A stretch of 64,000 bases of DNA from Liolophura sinensis (lineage: Eukaryota > Mollusca > Polyplacophora > Chitonida > Chitonidae), in contig NC_088299.1 in the NCBI RefSeq assembly GCF_032854445.1, forward strand, positions 9,729,608 through 9,793,607. Reading direction: 5' to 3'. Within the stretch, counting starts at the first letter, position 1, and every line of letters starts with the position of its first letter. The position numbers and the translations under genes were made by a program. This document shows positions 1 through 15,200 of the stretch, piece by piece. The notes under the pieces are model-generated. The model saw only the letters and a list, made by a program, of their open reading frames with translations, was not told the origin of the DNA and did no database searches.

Positions 1-838
1 GTTTGTTAGCTCAGTTCGTCTTTGAGCTCTGTTAGCTCAGTCTGTCAGTAAGTCTGTTAGCTCAGTCCGTCTTTGAGCTCTGTTAGCTCAGTCTGTCAGT
101 AAGTCTGTTAGCTCAGTCCGTCTTTGAGCTCTGTTAGCTCAGTTTGTCAGTAAGTTTGTTAGTTCAGTCCGTCTGTGAACTGTTAGCTCAGTCTGTCAGT
201 AAGTCTGTTAGCTCAGTCCGTCTGAAAGCTCTGTTAGCTCAGTCTGTCAGTAAGTCTGTTAGCTCAGTCCGTCTGAAAGCTCTGTTAGCTCAGTCTGTCA
301 GTAAGTTTGTTAGCTCAGTCTGTCTGTGAGCTGTGTTAGCTCAGTCTGTCAGTAAGTCTGTTAGCTCAGTCCGTCTGAAAGCTCTGTTAGCTCAGTCTGT
401 CAGTAAGTCTGTTAGCTCAGTCCGTCTTTGAGCTCTGTTAGCTCAGTCTGTCAGTAAGTCTGTTAGCTCAGTCTGTCTGTGAGCTCTGTTAGCTCAGTCT
501 GTCAGTAAGTCTGTTAGCTCAGTCCGTCTTTGAGCTCTGTTAGCTCAGTCTGTCAGTAAGTCTGTTAGCTCAGTCCGTCTTTGAGCTCTGTTAGCTCAGT
601 CTGTCAGTAAGTCTGTTAGCTCAGTCCGTCTGTGAGCTCTGTTAGCTCAGTCTGTTAGCTCAGTCCGTCTGTGAGCTGTGTTAGCTCAGTCTGTCAGTAA
701 GTTTGTTAGCTCAGTCCGTCTGTGAGCTGTGTTAGCTCAGTCTGTCAGTAAGTTTGTTAGCTCAGTCCGTCTGTGAGCTGTGTTAGCTCAGTCTGTCAGT
801 AAGTTTGTTAGCTCAGTCTGTCTGTGAGCTCTGTTAGC
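1..838. repeat. 51-bp minisatellite array
   Basis: About 16 tandem copies of a 51-bp unit made of two related halves, each beginning GTTAGCTCAG. Because 51 is a multiple of three, a reading frame stays open across part of it, but nothing suggests a protein. It lies upstream of the first exon I can recognise, so it is probably in an intron of the ITPR-like gene. The array continues off the left edge of the window. Confidence 0.9.
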
Positions 839-1213
839 TGAATCGTTCTGTAAGTTGATCTGTTTGAAATTGTTTATGTCAGATTTGTTAGACGTTTAGT
901 TTTCAGAAAGCCGAAATATTTCATGAGTAGTTCTCACAGGAAATCCACTAGTCCTCTCATGAAAGCCGGATAGTATTAAGCTAGTCATAGAGTGCAACCC
1001 ACTATGAATTTCAGTCATACCAGGCAATATTTGGGAATGAATAAATGCATGTAGTAAATGTATTTTGAGGGTAGGAGTTCTTCACAGTGTCTGTAAAAAT
1101 TGGCTTTGCTTTACCAGTGGTATACAGTAGCTGATACTGTACTGATGTCACTTAGATTGTCTTGAATGTATCGTTTAAATTATAAGTCATTATTCTCTGA
1201 CTTCCTTTCACAG
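839..1213. other. Intronic sequence, nothing recognised
   Basis: Unique-looking AT-rich sequence between the 51-bp array and the first visible exon. It ends in the acceptor TTCCTTTCACAG. Confidence 0.5.
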
Positions 1214-4200
1214 CGGCGTAACAATTGTCCGTTAACAGCACGTAAAACTCATGGAATCATAGCTGTAAGTAGTTGATTCCTTCTTCCCCATTGCAGCCAT
1301 AAAATGGGATAACATGTAAAAACACTACCATTTGACAACTTCAGAAAATGAAATCTGTGCTGGCCACAAAAATGGCAGGTTATGAAGAAAAAATTTATGT
1401 ATAATTATATAGTATTTTTCCATTGCATAAAGAAAAACTAGAGAATAAAGATAACTGCTTCCAGCAGCTTGCAACAAAAATGATATGCAACTGTATTTTT
1501 CCTTTTCTTATTTTAATGCATCAGAAATTTCAAAAAGACTGTTACTGACTGTGTTTTCCTTTGTTTGATAAAAACCCACCAAGTATGTGTCTTTTAGTAT
1601 AAATACTGCTTTGTACATTAGCCATTTTAATTCTCTCGTAATAGGCTTTCAAGGAGCTGAAAGAATTCATGTTACCAGAAAATCAGCCGGATAAAAACCG
1701 ACAGAAACTTGTCCGTAACCTTCGGGTAGGTGCATCCCCTCATGCATACATGTATCTTTGCTAGTTATATACGTGTACTGTATTAATAAATTGACATATC
1801 ACATTAAAATCAGAGAGAAACTTTCACTTTCACTTTCGATTTCTTTCATCTATAAACCTGACCACTGTCATGTATTCCCAAAACTTGATTAAAAGGTTAT
1901 TTATTTATTTACTTATTTATTTAATTGGTGTTTTACGCTGTCCTCAAGAATATTTCACTTACACGATGACGACCAGCATTATGGAAACCGGGCAGAGCCG
2001 GATGGAAACCCCGAACATCCTCAGGTTGCTGCCAGACCTTCCCATGTACAGCTGGAGAGGAAAAGGTCACAGCGATTGCATTGGTGGGAGGCCCCTGGGT
2101 CATTGTGTTGCGCTTGCACGCTAACCAATCAAATCAATGCATGTATTGATGACTGAGTACATTGCCCTGTTTTCTCAGGTGATAGATCTGTTGGTGAAGA
2201 TTCTGCAGACTCCACTCAATTCAGGAGACGATGAGCTTTACCTCATCAAAATCTTCAAGGAAGCTTATGACGTTCTGCATGCCTACATGATCGGCAAGAG
2301 TCGTAAAAACGCACTTTACTTCGCCAAGTACATTGACTTCTTCCAGACACAGTTCACTCAAAAGGTAAGTGTATCCCAGTGCTTGAATAAATGATGTGGT
2401 AGTGGTATAAATGAACACACTAGCAAATACATTGTTATTTTCCTAATAGATGACATAATAGGCCAGTTCAACAATACCCATGTCATCAGTAAGATTGGCA
2501 AGAATGACAAAAACACCATAAATCTTATAAAAGAAATCTGCTTTTGCAAATGTGTTTTACTCCAGAAAGAAAGACATCCACAAGTTTTTGTACTGTTGTT
2601 GTTTGTTTCTTTTTCCCAGGATCTGGTGTTAAATCTTAAGAACTTAAGATAGGTCATAAGATAAGACAGTACTGCTTTCTGGAGTCAGTATGCCTGACCT
2701 ACACGAATGTTTCTTGTCTTCCACAGGGTGGAATTGGCCTGAATGTGGCTCAGATGATTGTGGAACTGATCCGTGACAAGCGGAAGATTGTGGACAGGAT
2801 CAACCAGCACCACGTGGATCGCTTCATAGAGTTGCTCTGTATGACACAGGTCAGCGAAACAACATCAGGGCACACTCAAGGGCAGATAACTTTAAAGGAA
2901 ACATGTCGATTTAGAGAGATGTCTCTGATGTATATGCATGTGTGTGCTATTTTTGTTAAATGGTAAAAATCTGTCCCCAAATTCTGTCTTTGCTTGGACT
3001 TACAATATTTTTAAAATGTTGTAATTAATCTCCTGTTCCATGAATAGTCAACGATTTTTGCATATAGGGGCCTCTGTGGCTCAGTTGGTTAGCACACTAG
3101 CACGGAGTAGCAACCATCCAACCCATGCTGGCTACCTCTCCGGCGTTACGTGGGAAGGTCTGCCAGCAACCTGCGTATGGTAATGGGTCCCCCTCCAGGC
3201 TCTGCCCCGTTTTTTTCCACCATAATGCTGCCTGCCGTCATATAAGGGAAATATTTTTGAGTATGGTGTAAAACACCAATCAAATAAATAAATAAATCTT
3301 TGAATATAAATTTGTCCATGAAAACCAGTTGAATATTTCAACAGATAAGCTACATTTGCTGGGTTGACAAGCTTCAGAGCTTTGAAGAAAGTGTTATTTT
3401 GATCATCTAGAGAGAATAATACTATCCAGAAATGATAATACAAATTACTTTCTGTACATACTAAAAGGTCGAGGATGTAGAGTAATAATTGTTTTTTTTT
3501 GTGTGTGTGTGCTGTTGAAGTTCCCTTATCTAGAGAAATGTATTTCACTAGTTTAATGTTGTGAAATGGTGGTAATATTTACCAATTGTTTCAGAAGAGA
3601 TTTAAAATTTACATTGTTTCAGAACTACCGTTTTCTTGACCTGCTGAATGTGCTGTGTGTATGTGATGAGGTATCCATACCTGACAACCAGACCTACATC
3701 GTGGAGCAATGGCTGAGAGCTCAGAAGGTACTGGCTAGTCTAAACAGTGTATTCAAGCAAACGTATTGTTTAGCAACCTTGCAAATGGAGATATCAATCA
3801 CCTGTTTTTGGGCTTGCCTACATGTATTTGTTCACTTTGATAACACATATTTTAGGTATCTGTTCAGAACATTTATTTCTCTGTGTTTCTGAGATTTGGC
3901 TTTCATTTTTAGTTGTAAATTTTGAGCAGAAAAACTTTACTATGAAGTAGCCGATCTGTGCAAAGAGAGCCTGTGCTTTGAAATTACAATGATCTTTTTT
4001 TTCATATTTTTTTTTATATTTTATTTATATCTATGTGTAAATGTTATTTACATATGCATTGTCATATTATTATTAACTGTTATTGTATACCCTATATTCC
4101 TGTTTGGGGCTTCAAAATAAATATATAAATAACAAATAAACTGATCTTAGCCATAATAGATGTTGCTTTTTCATAATAGGTTACCCCTAATTCCTCAACC

Positions 4201-7200
4201 TTTTTGCATATGAAAGAGCAACTGTCAGTGTAATTTATGCAAATTTTTCATTTGATTTTGGAGACAAAAATATGGTCAGTTTTAGGGCTTCAGAAACAGT
4301 ATAATTTTATCAGTCAGCACACAGAATAATGCCTTTAGAATATGCTTGAATAAACACCTGGCAAATATGCAGAAAGGTTGAAGAATTACAATACCAAAGG
4401 AAATTAAAAAGATAGGTTTATTTAAGTGGGGTGGGATGAATATTTTTGTGTGGATGACACAATGGTGAAAGCATGATTTATGTCTGAATTAAACTCAGTA
4501 TGACCCAGGTAACATCTGCGTCTTATGTGAGAAGTTTATGAGGTTGTGTACAATGTTATAATCATGATTTCCTGAGTCAGCGCGTGAACTTCCGACATTT
4601 TACACTTCAACGTTAATCCTTGATCATATCTTTTTTTTTCTTTTTTTTTCGTATCTCTTTCGCAGAAAAGTGTTTATTTGATTGATCGAGGTCAGAACAT
4701 CAACAAGCGGCCAAACATCGTCTACGTGTCGGTGGATGGAGGGCTAAACTGGATCGCCCTGCACGACTTTGTTGACGTGAGTATGATTTATATCTGTCAG
4801 GTGTCAGGGAGTAGATACTCCAGCTGGCTTGTTACATCATCCTGAACACCTGTGCTTACCTTTTTGCCATTTTTGAGCTGTTTATTAATAAACAACAAAA
4901 CCTCTCAGATGTTATTGTACATTTGGCTGTTTTTCTTTCTAATAACACTTGTACTTACCTTACTGTCAGTTAACCTATATACTGGCAGGATCTGTTATTT
5001 TTTGTTTGCCCAGAGTCAGTGTTACATCAGTAAATACAGTCATATCTATTATTGTTGGTGGGAGTTCAAACCCACCCATAGACAGTTAATTTGTATATTC
5101 CCTCGCTCTGATTGTTCATTGGGCCATGGTTACAATTTGCAGTTGAGGACTCTTGTGGGTCAATTTGTATAGTTGAAGGCCATTTATTTTCGACCAGTAC
5201 ATTGTGTAAATCTGTACCCGCCATCTTGATCACATGAATAAAAAAATTCCTTAGTATGGCATTAAACAATAAACAAACAAATATATAAACCAGATTGTAT
5301 TTTTGTGGTATTTCTGGTATGCACTGCTGTCTCACATGGGTCACTGTCGATCGTTTTAAAGTTTTGGTAAGAATCAAAGTTCCCTGAAAAACCAGCTTTT
5401 TTCTACTGTGTTTTCAGCCGGCCTATTCAGAGTTTGATGAAGAAAAGTACCAGTTTTTAATGCACCAGCTGGATTTGTTCAAATCAATATGCCATGTAAG
5501 TTGTTTTGATTAATAAACTTGTTTAAGATGTCTGTTTGAATGCAAATTTTACTATTATGTGTGCAACTTTTTTGTGCACTTCGTTAAAGGCTCAGTGAAT
5601 ATAGAGATGTGCCATTACATCGCACTGTATGCTGTCCATAAAATATATATTTGGAATAGTCTTAAAAACAAAAAGATGTTCAGCTTGTATGGAATGTATA
5701 AAACATTTTCTTAATTATTACATACTGTGCTTAATAAATCTGTAAGCCTGGTTTCTTTAAGAATATAATTGTACATACTACCTCTGCTTGTTCATGTATT
5801 TTTATAGAGGGTGTGTGGGAAGAGCAAAAGGTACAATTTGACAGTTGCACTCTTCAAATGACTCTTTCACCTGTCTCTATGTCTTTTTCACCTGTTTACA
5901 TGTTTCTCACCTGTCGTCATGTCTCTCTCACCTGTCTTCATGTCTCTCACTTGTCTTCATGTCTCTCTCACCTGTCTACATGTCTCTCACCTGTTGTCAT
6001 GTCTCTCTCGCCTGTTGTCATGTCTCTCACTTGTCTTCATGTCTCTCTCACCTGTCTGCATGTTTCTCTCACCCATCTACATGTCTCTCACCTGTTGTCA
6101 TGTCTCTCTCACCTGTCTTTATGTCTCTCACTTGTCTTCATGTCTCTCTCACCTGTCTACATGTCTCTCACCTGTTGTCATGTCTCTCTCACCTGTCGTC
6201 ATGTCTCTCTCGCCTGTTGTCATGTCTCTCACTTGTCTTCATGTCTCTCTCACCTGTGTGCATGTTTCTCTCACATATCTACATGTCTCTCACCTGTACA
6301 GGGAAGGAATGACCTGGCCATCCATGTGATCACAAGGGAGATGGGATTTGTCACCTGGGAGGATGTCTTTCTCTGTCTTAAGCAAGACGTCTTGCCAGAC
6401 TCCATTAGAGCCAAGTTCTGTGAACTCATCATCGGTAAGCATTAACATGCCAGGGCTTGTACCTGCCCTTAACAAAGTTGTCTAACCATAGTGTTGATAA
6501 TATGTCTGTCAGCTGGCTTACTGTTACACATGATTTCACTTGGACAGGGGATTTATAAATCCCGCCTTGTTCGTTGGGCCTTGGTTATTAGGACTATTAG
6601 ATTATTCAGTAACTTGCCAAGGGTGGGTGGTTTACCCGCAGACCTTCCTGTTTCTTCCACCCATAAAACTGACTGCCTTCCTATAAATAAAAAATTCTTT
6701 AGTATGGCATTGACCAACAGTCAGATATGTAAGTAAAGCAATAATGACAAGTGTTTCCCAGTGATTGTTTAAATTTATTTGGATTAAGGAATGATGACTG
6801 TATTGGTTGGAAATATAGTGGCCATGAACTAGGTTAGGCAGATTGCCATCTCACCTGTTTAACACAGGGAATCATGTCAGCTCTGTTTATACCTGTAGAG
6901 TGCTTCGATAGTCTAGCCTGAAGAGCTCTCCCTTAGGGGACAGAACTCTACCAAATTCCATGGCCAGCTGTTCAAGAAGCTGTTTAAGCTTAAAGATATC
7001 CTCTGTTTATATTCTCAGAATGGGCTGATACTTTATCAGTCCACCTGCTGTGGGGGTGCTTTTATTTGAGCAGCTCTTATCGTTGTTAAATCCAGATGTG
7101 AAATGATAAAAAATTGCGTTATCCCAACTGTGAATATTTATCCTGCCCACATGTGTTACCATAGTAACCCAAACATCCGTAATCTCTCCCCATATGCCAG

Positions 7201-9276
7201 GGAGTTTTGGCAAGCTTCTTATGTCAGCAAGTCATCATCTATGGAATAAATCATCCATTTGTTTATCAATGAGAAAAAGAGGTGTTACGAAATTTCTAAC
7301 CTTAAGTTTGAAATGTGTTGCAGCATTGTTTGTTGATGTTGGCAACAATTACTCTGTTCTGGACAACCCCAATATCTGCTTCGTTTACGAGTATGTGGGC
7401 TCCAAAGACTCGGAGAGGGATGAAAGCCAATATGTGAGTTGGTTTTGTTTGCTTCAAACTCAGTATATTAAATAAAGAGTTCAAGAAGGTTGTAGTCTTA
7501 AGAATATTTAGGAATTTTGTATTGACAATTATGCATATAATTAATGTGGGTAATAACTATCCGGTGTAATTGTAATCGTTCAGTTTGTGTAAAATCAAGC
7601 TGTGATTTGGTTGGTTACTAAAAAGAATGCTTTGATGACCAGCAGTAACATGTGAGCTAAATTGTTTGAGGTAAATGTGAACAGGTGGTGAAGGACTTGG
7701 TTACAATCTTCCCCGTACTTCGTGACTGGATCGCGGACTTCCTCAATCACAATGACCTCATGATCGCCTCACAGATTGGCCACAACCTACTGGTGGAACA
7801 GGTCAGTCATGGCTGTCACTCAAAGACCCTAGCTAGCTGAGCGGTCTGTACATGTTTAATAGTCCCGATGCAATCATTTTTTATGTCAGCAGATTATCGT
7901 GCATCAAGCAGCAGGAGAATGTGAAACAACATTCAGATTCTCTCTTAAAATTGTCCTGTGTAGATTGTGTCATAGATTCTAATCACCTCAACATTCAACT
8001 TGTAATAACTTCTGTTGACCTTTTGTCATGATCTGCAGTGTTTCAAGTTTTTGAAAGAAAATATATGCTCTTATTGATTAAGGAAACAACATAAAAATAT
8101 AAACTGTTCTGATTAATGGGAAGAGGATGTGGGGGGGGGGGGTGATTCACATTGCTTACACCTCAGTAAAATTGCTTTATGTTTATTGAGTCATTGAAGA
8201 CTGTATGATAAGTTGTGGTCACTTAAAGTAAACAGAACAGTTACATTATCCAAACCTGTGCTTGTACACAAGTGGTCTTAGGTCGATTAACACATTTTTG
8301 TCCCCAGGTTCTGCGCCTTCTCCAACACCTGGTCAAGTTTGGATACTACATGGACATGGAGGATGTGAGACAGCTGCTAGGACCTCTCCTAAACTTGCTG
8401 GATGGCAGGAACGACGTGCCCTTCCCCAAGGACAAGGGAAAAGGTGGAGGATTATTGCTAAACTTAACACTGATTTCTAAAATAGAACTTGTGAAACTTT
8501 AGGTAACTGAAATATTCTTGAGTACGGCGTTAAACATGAACCAAATAAATAAAAAAACAAACAAACTGATGAGATAATATTACAAGATTAGGAAAGGTTT
8601 AAGATTTAGTGTAACATATTTGCTGACCTGATTTTGTGGCTGTGTTACAGGGTACTCAAGAGAGGGGAATAAAGCCGTGCAGACGTTCCGTTCAAGCACT
8701 CGTTTTGAGTGTAGTCAGGAGTCCGAGGCTGTCGTCAATGCCAAATTCCAGTGAGCACACGGTTTTAAATTTGTGTGATTGTAAAGTTTCATGTTTTGTT
8801 TTGCATATGCTATTTTCATTTATATTCATAAATGCCTTTTGAAAGTGCAGCTAAATGTATATCCTGACGGAGATTTTACCAGCATACTACTGTAGAGTCC
8901 AAGCAAAAACATTTTGATACAGTTATTGTGCATAACTTTGTGTAGCAGTAAATGTGTCAATATGGAAGGCCTACTTTTTGTTTGAAATGTGATTTGTCAG
9001 TGTTAAATATGAATCACAATGTTCTTTAATAGATCAGCTATAGAGTTGAAGTTTTTGTTGACAAACTGTCAGCTGTCCCTGACTGATGGTGTAAACATTG
9101 TTTAAGGATTTTTGGCTTTGATTTCCTTGTGACAGTATCTCCACATCATCCAGGAACTGAGCTGTTGAACACACTTTTCTTTACACATTTAACTATTTGA
9201 TGACTTTGCTATGACTTTCAGAGCAATGGAGGTGCTAGACTTGCTTCTGACCTATCAGAGGAATGAGAGACTGAAG
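1214..9276 (+). CDS. ITPR-like gene, exon block 1: RIH solenoid
   Basis: Thirteen exons: 1214-1264, 1645-1725, 2179-2364, 2727-2849, 3623-3727, 4666-4776, 5418-5495, 6302-6434, 7324-7433, 7685-7801, 8308-8443, 8651-8750, 9222-9276 (residues 1-462). The segment from NRQKLVRN through LLVKILQTPL aligns with the IP3R stretch [21 protein letters not shown]. It is followed by VDRFIELL and FLDLLNVLCVCDEVSIPDNQ, matching the IP3R RIH domain ([20 protein letters not shown]). The function is inferred to be the first armadillo solenoid, which relays ligand binding from the N-terminus to the channel. The first exon (17 codons) is supported only by its splice sites and matching phase; the rest are strong. 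The donor of 8308-8443 (GTGGAG) is weak, but the phase join to GGG TAC is clean. Confidence 0.9.
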
Positions 9277-12200
9277 GTGAGCTAGATTCTCTGATCTGGT
9301 TTGAACCTGAAGCCAATATTGGTATTTCTTAATGTCCAGTCAGAAGTCCATTACCTTGAAGATTCTCTGATCTGGTTTGAACCTGAAGCCAATATTGGTA
9401 TTTCTTAATGTCCAGTCAGAAGTCCATTACCTTGAAGATTCTCTGATCTGGTTTGAACCTGAAGCCAATATTGGTATTTCTTAATGTCCAGTCAGAAGTC
9501 CATTACCTTGAAGATTCTCTGATCTGGTTTGAACCTGAAGCCAATATTGGTATTTCTTAATGTCCAGTCAGAAGTCCATTACCTTGAAGCATGCAACCTC
9601 CCTTTAGCTAATCTCCACGGCATGGTACACAAGTTACTTCACCTGTAGAAGTTCACGCCACTTGGTGGAGAAATATGCCAACCTCTTGGGTGGAAATTGT
9701 GAACTGAATCATGAGAAATCTAATTGTAAATGGCTGCTACCAGAACTGGCCACACCTTGAAGGCGAAACCTTGAGGCCCAAGAACCCATTGGCTATTTCT
9801 ATACATGTATTTCCAAGAAACTATAAAACACTTACTATCAAAGACATTGTTGTCCTTTTACATAACTTTCTGTTGTCATTATTTTTTGTAATGAAATTCA
9901 ACACAACCGAGTTTGGAACCCATCATTCATCAGCCGTTTCTCAAACGTTTGCCGCGCGTTAAAGAGAAAGAAAAATACATGTCTGTGCAGATACCTCACA
10001 TAATGTGTAAGAGATTGAGGAAAAGTGTAAGGTGCCATGGAGACTAGCTATAGGGAAGTTGCATACGTCTAGGTAATGGACTTCTGGTCCACTAAATTAT
10101 TTACTTATATTCCCAACTTAATATTACACCAAAGGCGACACAATTTTTTTTTTGTCTTTCACAGTGAACCAACACTAAAAAATCCAAAATTGAAATGAAA
10201 ACAAAACTGAAAATCCACCTTTTTATTTTGTTCGACCATGATGTTTATAGGATTTTCCTGTTTTAATACAGGCTTTCTGATCGTATGATATGTCATACAA
10301 TTATATATGTATATATAATTCTGGGATAGGCCACATTTTCCACAAATTATATAATTTTTAAGTTTAATTTTATTTGTGTACCCTCAGCGTAAATCAACGA
10401 TTTAAATTTACAGGATAATTTAATACGTGTACATATATGTGTCTCTGGGTAAACAAAACTGAGATGATTTGATATGTTTGTCCAGGCATTGGTGAGCAAA
10501 TTCAAGGGCTGTGAAAGTTTTCTGGTGCACAAGAAAAAGAAGAAGTCTCAAAATGTGATGCAGCCTCTTCTTTATGAGACATACGACCCCCATGACACAT
10601 CAAAGTAGGTCTATATATGCCTGCCTCCTTAAGTCTGTTTGCCCTTAACTTCATGTAGGGGAGATGGAAGCCACCTCTTTTAGGCTATCTGTGATTTATG
10701 ATTATACAACTCGTGGGACTCCCTGCTCTCATTGTTCAAATATAGTATACAAATTAGTGTGTAGCATACGTGGGAGAGTTCATAAGTAACTTGCCGAAGG
10801 TCAGTGGTTTATTTTGGTTCTCAGTTTTCCTCCATCCATGAATGTGACCACTTTTGTATATTTGCAAAATTTTTCAGTGTGACTTTGATCTGTTTGTTGA
10901 CATAAACTTGGTCTTTAAGTTGTTTTATATCCCCATTGTGATTATTTTTTTTTATACAAGTGTAACATTACATTTTCTTTTCTTTTTTTAAAACATTTTT
11001 TTTTATGCTTAACATTGTTGATGTTTCGTTATTATAACAGAAAAGCTCAAAGACTTCAAAAGAAAGTACGAGATGAACTGAAAATAATGTTTGGGACGAC
11101 CGCCATCTTTGATATTGAACAAGCCACAACCATTTTGCTGGTATGTATTTGATGGGATCTGTTTACAAGAAAATAAAGTGCTACCACATGATCGATGGGA
11201 TTTGTTTACAAGAAAATAAAGTGCTACCACATGATCGATGGGATTTGTTTACAAGAAAATAAAGTGCTACCACATGATCGATGGGATTTGTTTACAAGAA
11301 AATAAAGTGCTACCACATGATCGATGGGATTTGTTTGCAAGAAAATAAAGTGCTACCACATGATCGATGGGATTTGTTTGCAAGATATTGTGCATTTGTT
11401 GAAAAGACAAATTGAGATCAGACTGATTTTTGAAGCATTTTAATAATGATTTTTGTTTGTATGATTTTAAGTTATATAACTGATGAGTATAAACCATGAA
11501 TAATAACTTGATCTGTGTCTTAATTGAACACCTTTTTTCTGTGACTGGGTTTTACAGTGTATCGCCAGAAAATTATTGTATCAATATACCTTAATTCTAC
11601 AATACTGGGGCCTCCGTGGCCCAGTTGGTTAACACCTCTCACCAATGCGGTCACTGTGAGTTCAAGTCCAGCTCCTGCTGGCCTCATCTACTGCCGTACG
11701 TTGGACCGTTTGTCAGCAACCTGCGGATGGTAGTGGGTTTCCCCTGGGCTCTGCTCGGTTTCCTCCCGCCATAATACCGGCCGCTGTTGTATAAGTGAAA
11801 ATATTCTGGAGTACCGAGTACAACACCAATTAAATAAATAAATAATTCTACAATAAAATTTACCTACCTTAATTTCTTTTGATTGATTTTTGAGACAAAA
11901 CTATATTGGTTGGGTTGGCCAATTTCATGACTGCACAAAAAGGATAATTTTATCAGTCTATACAGAATAATGCCATCAGAATATGCTTTAAGTAAACACT
12001 TTGATACACAGATCTAAAGGAAACAAAAGTAAATGGATTGTTGGCAGATTCCTTCGGGACTTGATATACAGTGAGTCTCTGACAATAAGGTAAATATTGG
12101 TGATTTAAATATTTGAAAAATGCAGAGGTGTTAGAGTATATCTTGTATTCATCACATATGTACCTATTTTTTGTTCAGGACCTGGCTCAGTACAAGTATG

Positions 12201-15200
12201 AGAAGATGGTGTGCAAGTCCCTGGACATTCTTAACAAGCTTTACTCCTCTCGCAGTGACATGTTTTCCCTGGCTGTGGAGGCTCAGGTATGTTGTGTTCT
12301 GATTTAATTGTTCATGGTTTTCGAGCCATAGAGTAAGTTGTTAAGCAAAGTTTATTTTCTGGTACTTCTTTGGAAATCTTTCTGAAGTATCCCTTTGTGG
12401 TACGGAAGTACTTTAGATTTTTTTACTAAGAGAGGTTAAAATTATATCCATGAAGATTGTAAAAGCATATGAGAATGGTAAGCAAGGTGTTAGATCTAAG
12501 AAAAATTTTATTGTGGTTAAATATTGATTTAAGATTTGTCCAGGCACCTAAATTCAAATATGTGTCAATTTGAAGATTCCGGTTTACATGGCAGTAGAGG
12601 TGAGTTTTTTGTGATTGCTTTTCCAGGTGCTGATGACCCATGACTCCGCCAGGGTCCATCGTGAAGTTCAGCGTACACTGCCAGTATTACGACGACTTGC
12701 TCGATCCAAAATGAGTGATGCGCAGGAGGTGCTCATGTGTGATATGTTGACTGAGTTGGCAGAGTAAGCACATTTTACAATTGTCTACATGTGTAACTAT
12801 CTCTTTGTGAAAGGGCACATGTCCAATGAGGTCGCAGGTTCAAATCCAGCTCTTGCAAGTTTGGTGGTTTTTCAGGTATGCTCTCAAAGATGGTGGTTTT
12901 TCCAGGAAATCTGGTTTGCTCCATCATTCGTCCATACCACAGTCATATCAGTGACAAATACTTCACTGTGGCATTAACAACGCTCAAATAAGTGAATAAA
13001 TTGTAGCCAATTCTGCTAAATTCGTTTTGATTTCAAGAAGAAGAAAAAAAAGAACTTTTTGGTGTTTTGATCTGAACCATGCATCTGTCATAGAAAATAT
13101 ATGTCAAAAATGTTGTGTAGTCTAGATATAAAATTCTTGGTGTTGACTCAAGTTTAATAGGAGAAACATCCAGCATTTTGCATACCGCACAGGTGTGTGT
13201 AAGTATGAACCCTAAGCTACATTATTTGTTATGTCTTGGCTAATCAGATGTAAGGCAAAGGTGAGGTAGAGAGTTTAGCTAGATAGCGACGCAAAAGCAC
13301 TAGCAATAGTGAGTATATTCAGTGTTGTCGATGTTGAATTTCTTACTCCTGTCTTACAGATTTTGTCACCTGCCCAAAGCCCCTGATGAGCCTCATCACA
13401 TGAACCAGAACATTATGATTAGCCATGGTCAGTGCCTCTCCACCTCATATATACTATGTATCACCAAGTTTGGAATTTGAAAATGCATTAAAACGATACT
13501 TCTGATGCAAACACTTATGTTTTTCTGATCAGAAATTAATCACAAAAGACTCTTCAGTGGCCCTAGAATGTGGATGAATCAGTCAGAATCAAACAAAATG
13601 TGCGACTTGAAAACTTTAGGTATTTTGTGACTTGAAAAGTGTTAAACTTTAGGTACTTTGTGTCTTGAAAAATGCTGAACTTTAGGTATTTTGTGACTTG
13701 AAAAATGTTCAACTTAAAGTATTTTGTGACTTGAAAAATGTTCAACTTTAGGTATTTTGTGACTTGGAAAATGCCAAACTTTAGGTGAAACACAGTTATC
13801 TTTACACAGTGCATTTAATAGACAGTGAACACTGCCTCCTTTTGTACGCCATTACTCGTATTTCAAATTGTACATTTATACTTTTGTTTGTCTTAAGATT
13901 AATTAACCAAATTTTTTTTGGGTTTATTTTCTAATTGAAACCTGATATACAAATATCCTGGTAATTGTCTTAAAAATTACAAAGACATGTTTGAATAATA
14001 CATGAAAACCTATAAACTTAAAATCATCTCATGGAATGATGGATACTCAGTGAGATGTTTTTTCTTTGAACTGAATCTCAGCATTTATGATATCTCATTT
14101 GCAGGTATCCTCAATATCTTACTGGATATCTTATCCCAGGACATTGATTCTCGCCTGCCCGTAAGTAATTGACACACATCTCCCTCAGAGTAAAGATCGA
14201 CTTTGTTCAAAGTAAAGCCCGGGCTCAGATCATTATTTAAAGATCCAGAGCTTTTCTTGTGTCACTTCCTGAAATTGAAAATTGAACCAGAAAAGTCTCG
14301 CTGTGAAACGAGTTGTGTTTGTGTTTTTACAAATATGAAATAAAATGTCGATTCTTCCTTGTGTTACCAACTCAAGAATTCCTGTCTCCGTCACCAAAGG
14401 GCAACAAGCCTATCATGTTCATGCAGAAGTCGGTGGTTTTACACTGGGCACTATATATTCCTCCACCCATAGTCCTGACCACAGTCATACAAGTGAAACA
14501 TTCTTGAGAACCGCATTGGGCACTAATCAGTCAATTGTGTTACTTCTGTTTACCAGGAATACAAAGGCATGAGAGAAGTGTTCAAGAAAACCTTCACGCT
14601 GCTAAAACTGCTGATCCGTGAGAATGACAAGGTGCAGACGCGGATGTACGGATATCTGGATAAACTGCTGGATATCCGCGGAGTGGAGTCAGAACTGGCT
14701 GTCATGCTGAAAGAGGTAAGTACCTGACACGAGACATCACACGTGTGGCCATTTGCGCAACCTAATGTTTGTTGAAGACCACTTGTCTTCTGCCAATATG
14801 GTGTGCATATATATATGTCAAATGTGAGAAAGTTTGTCAGTAAATTGCCGAAAGTCAGTGGTTTATCCCAAGTACGTCCATTAAACTGAACCCCATCATA
14901 CAAATCAATGCAACAATCAATTGTGACTGTTTTCTTCCTAAATATGTGACTAGAACAAGACTACAAGTGATTTTTACATCTCAGTTTCTTTCATCATGTC
15001 TCCTTGACATTGCTGCCTGACATTTACTACTCTTCTCCAGATTTTCATAGCCAATCAAGGCATCTGTATGAAGATCCATCCTCGTCAGTTACAAAAGCTG
15101 GTGCTACTGGCCGCGGAGCACCAGGACGAGGCGCCCGAGTTCATCGACCTGCTGCACGTCCTGGTGAAGGTGGAGGGGCTAGACCTGACCCTGAAGAGGA

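Noticed and set aside
1-838. Tandem tRNA genes suggested by repeated TAGCTCAGT (A-box core)
   Set aside because: No B box, no acceptor-stem pairing and a 51-bp period too short for a tRNA gene.
5813-6445. 210-codon frame across the CTCACCTGTC minisatellite
   Set aside because: Only its last part (exon 6302-6434) is coding. The rest is repeat without stops, and the acceptor at 6301 separates them.
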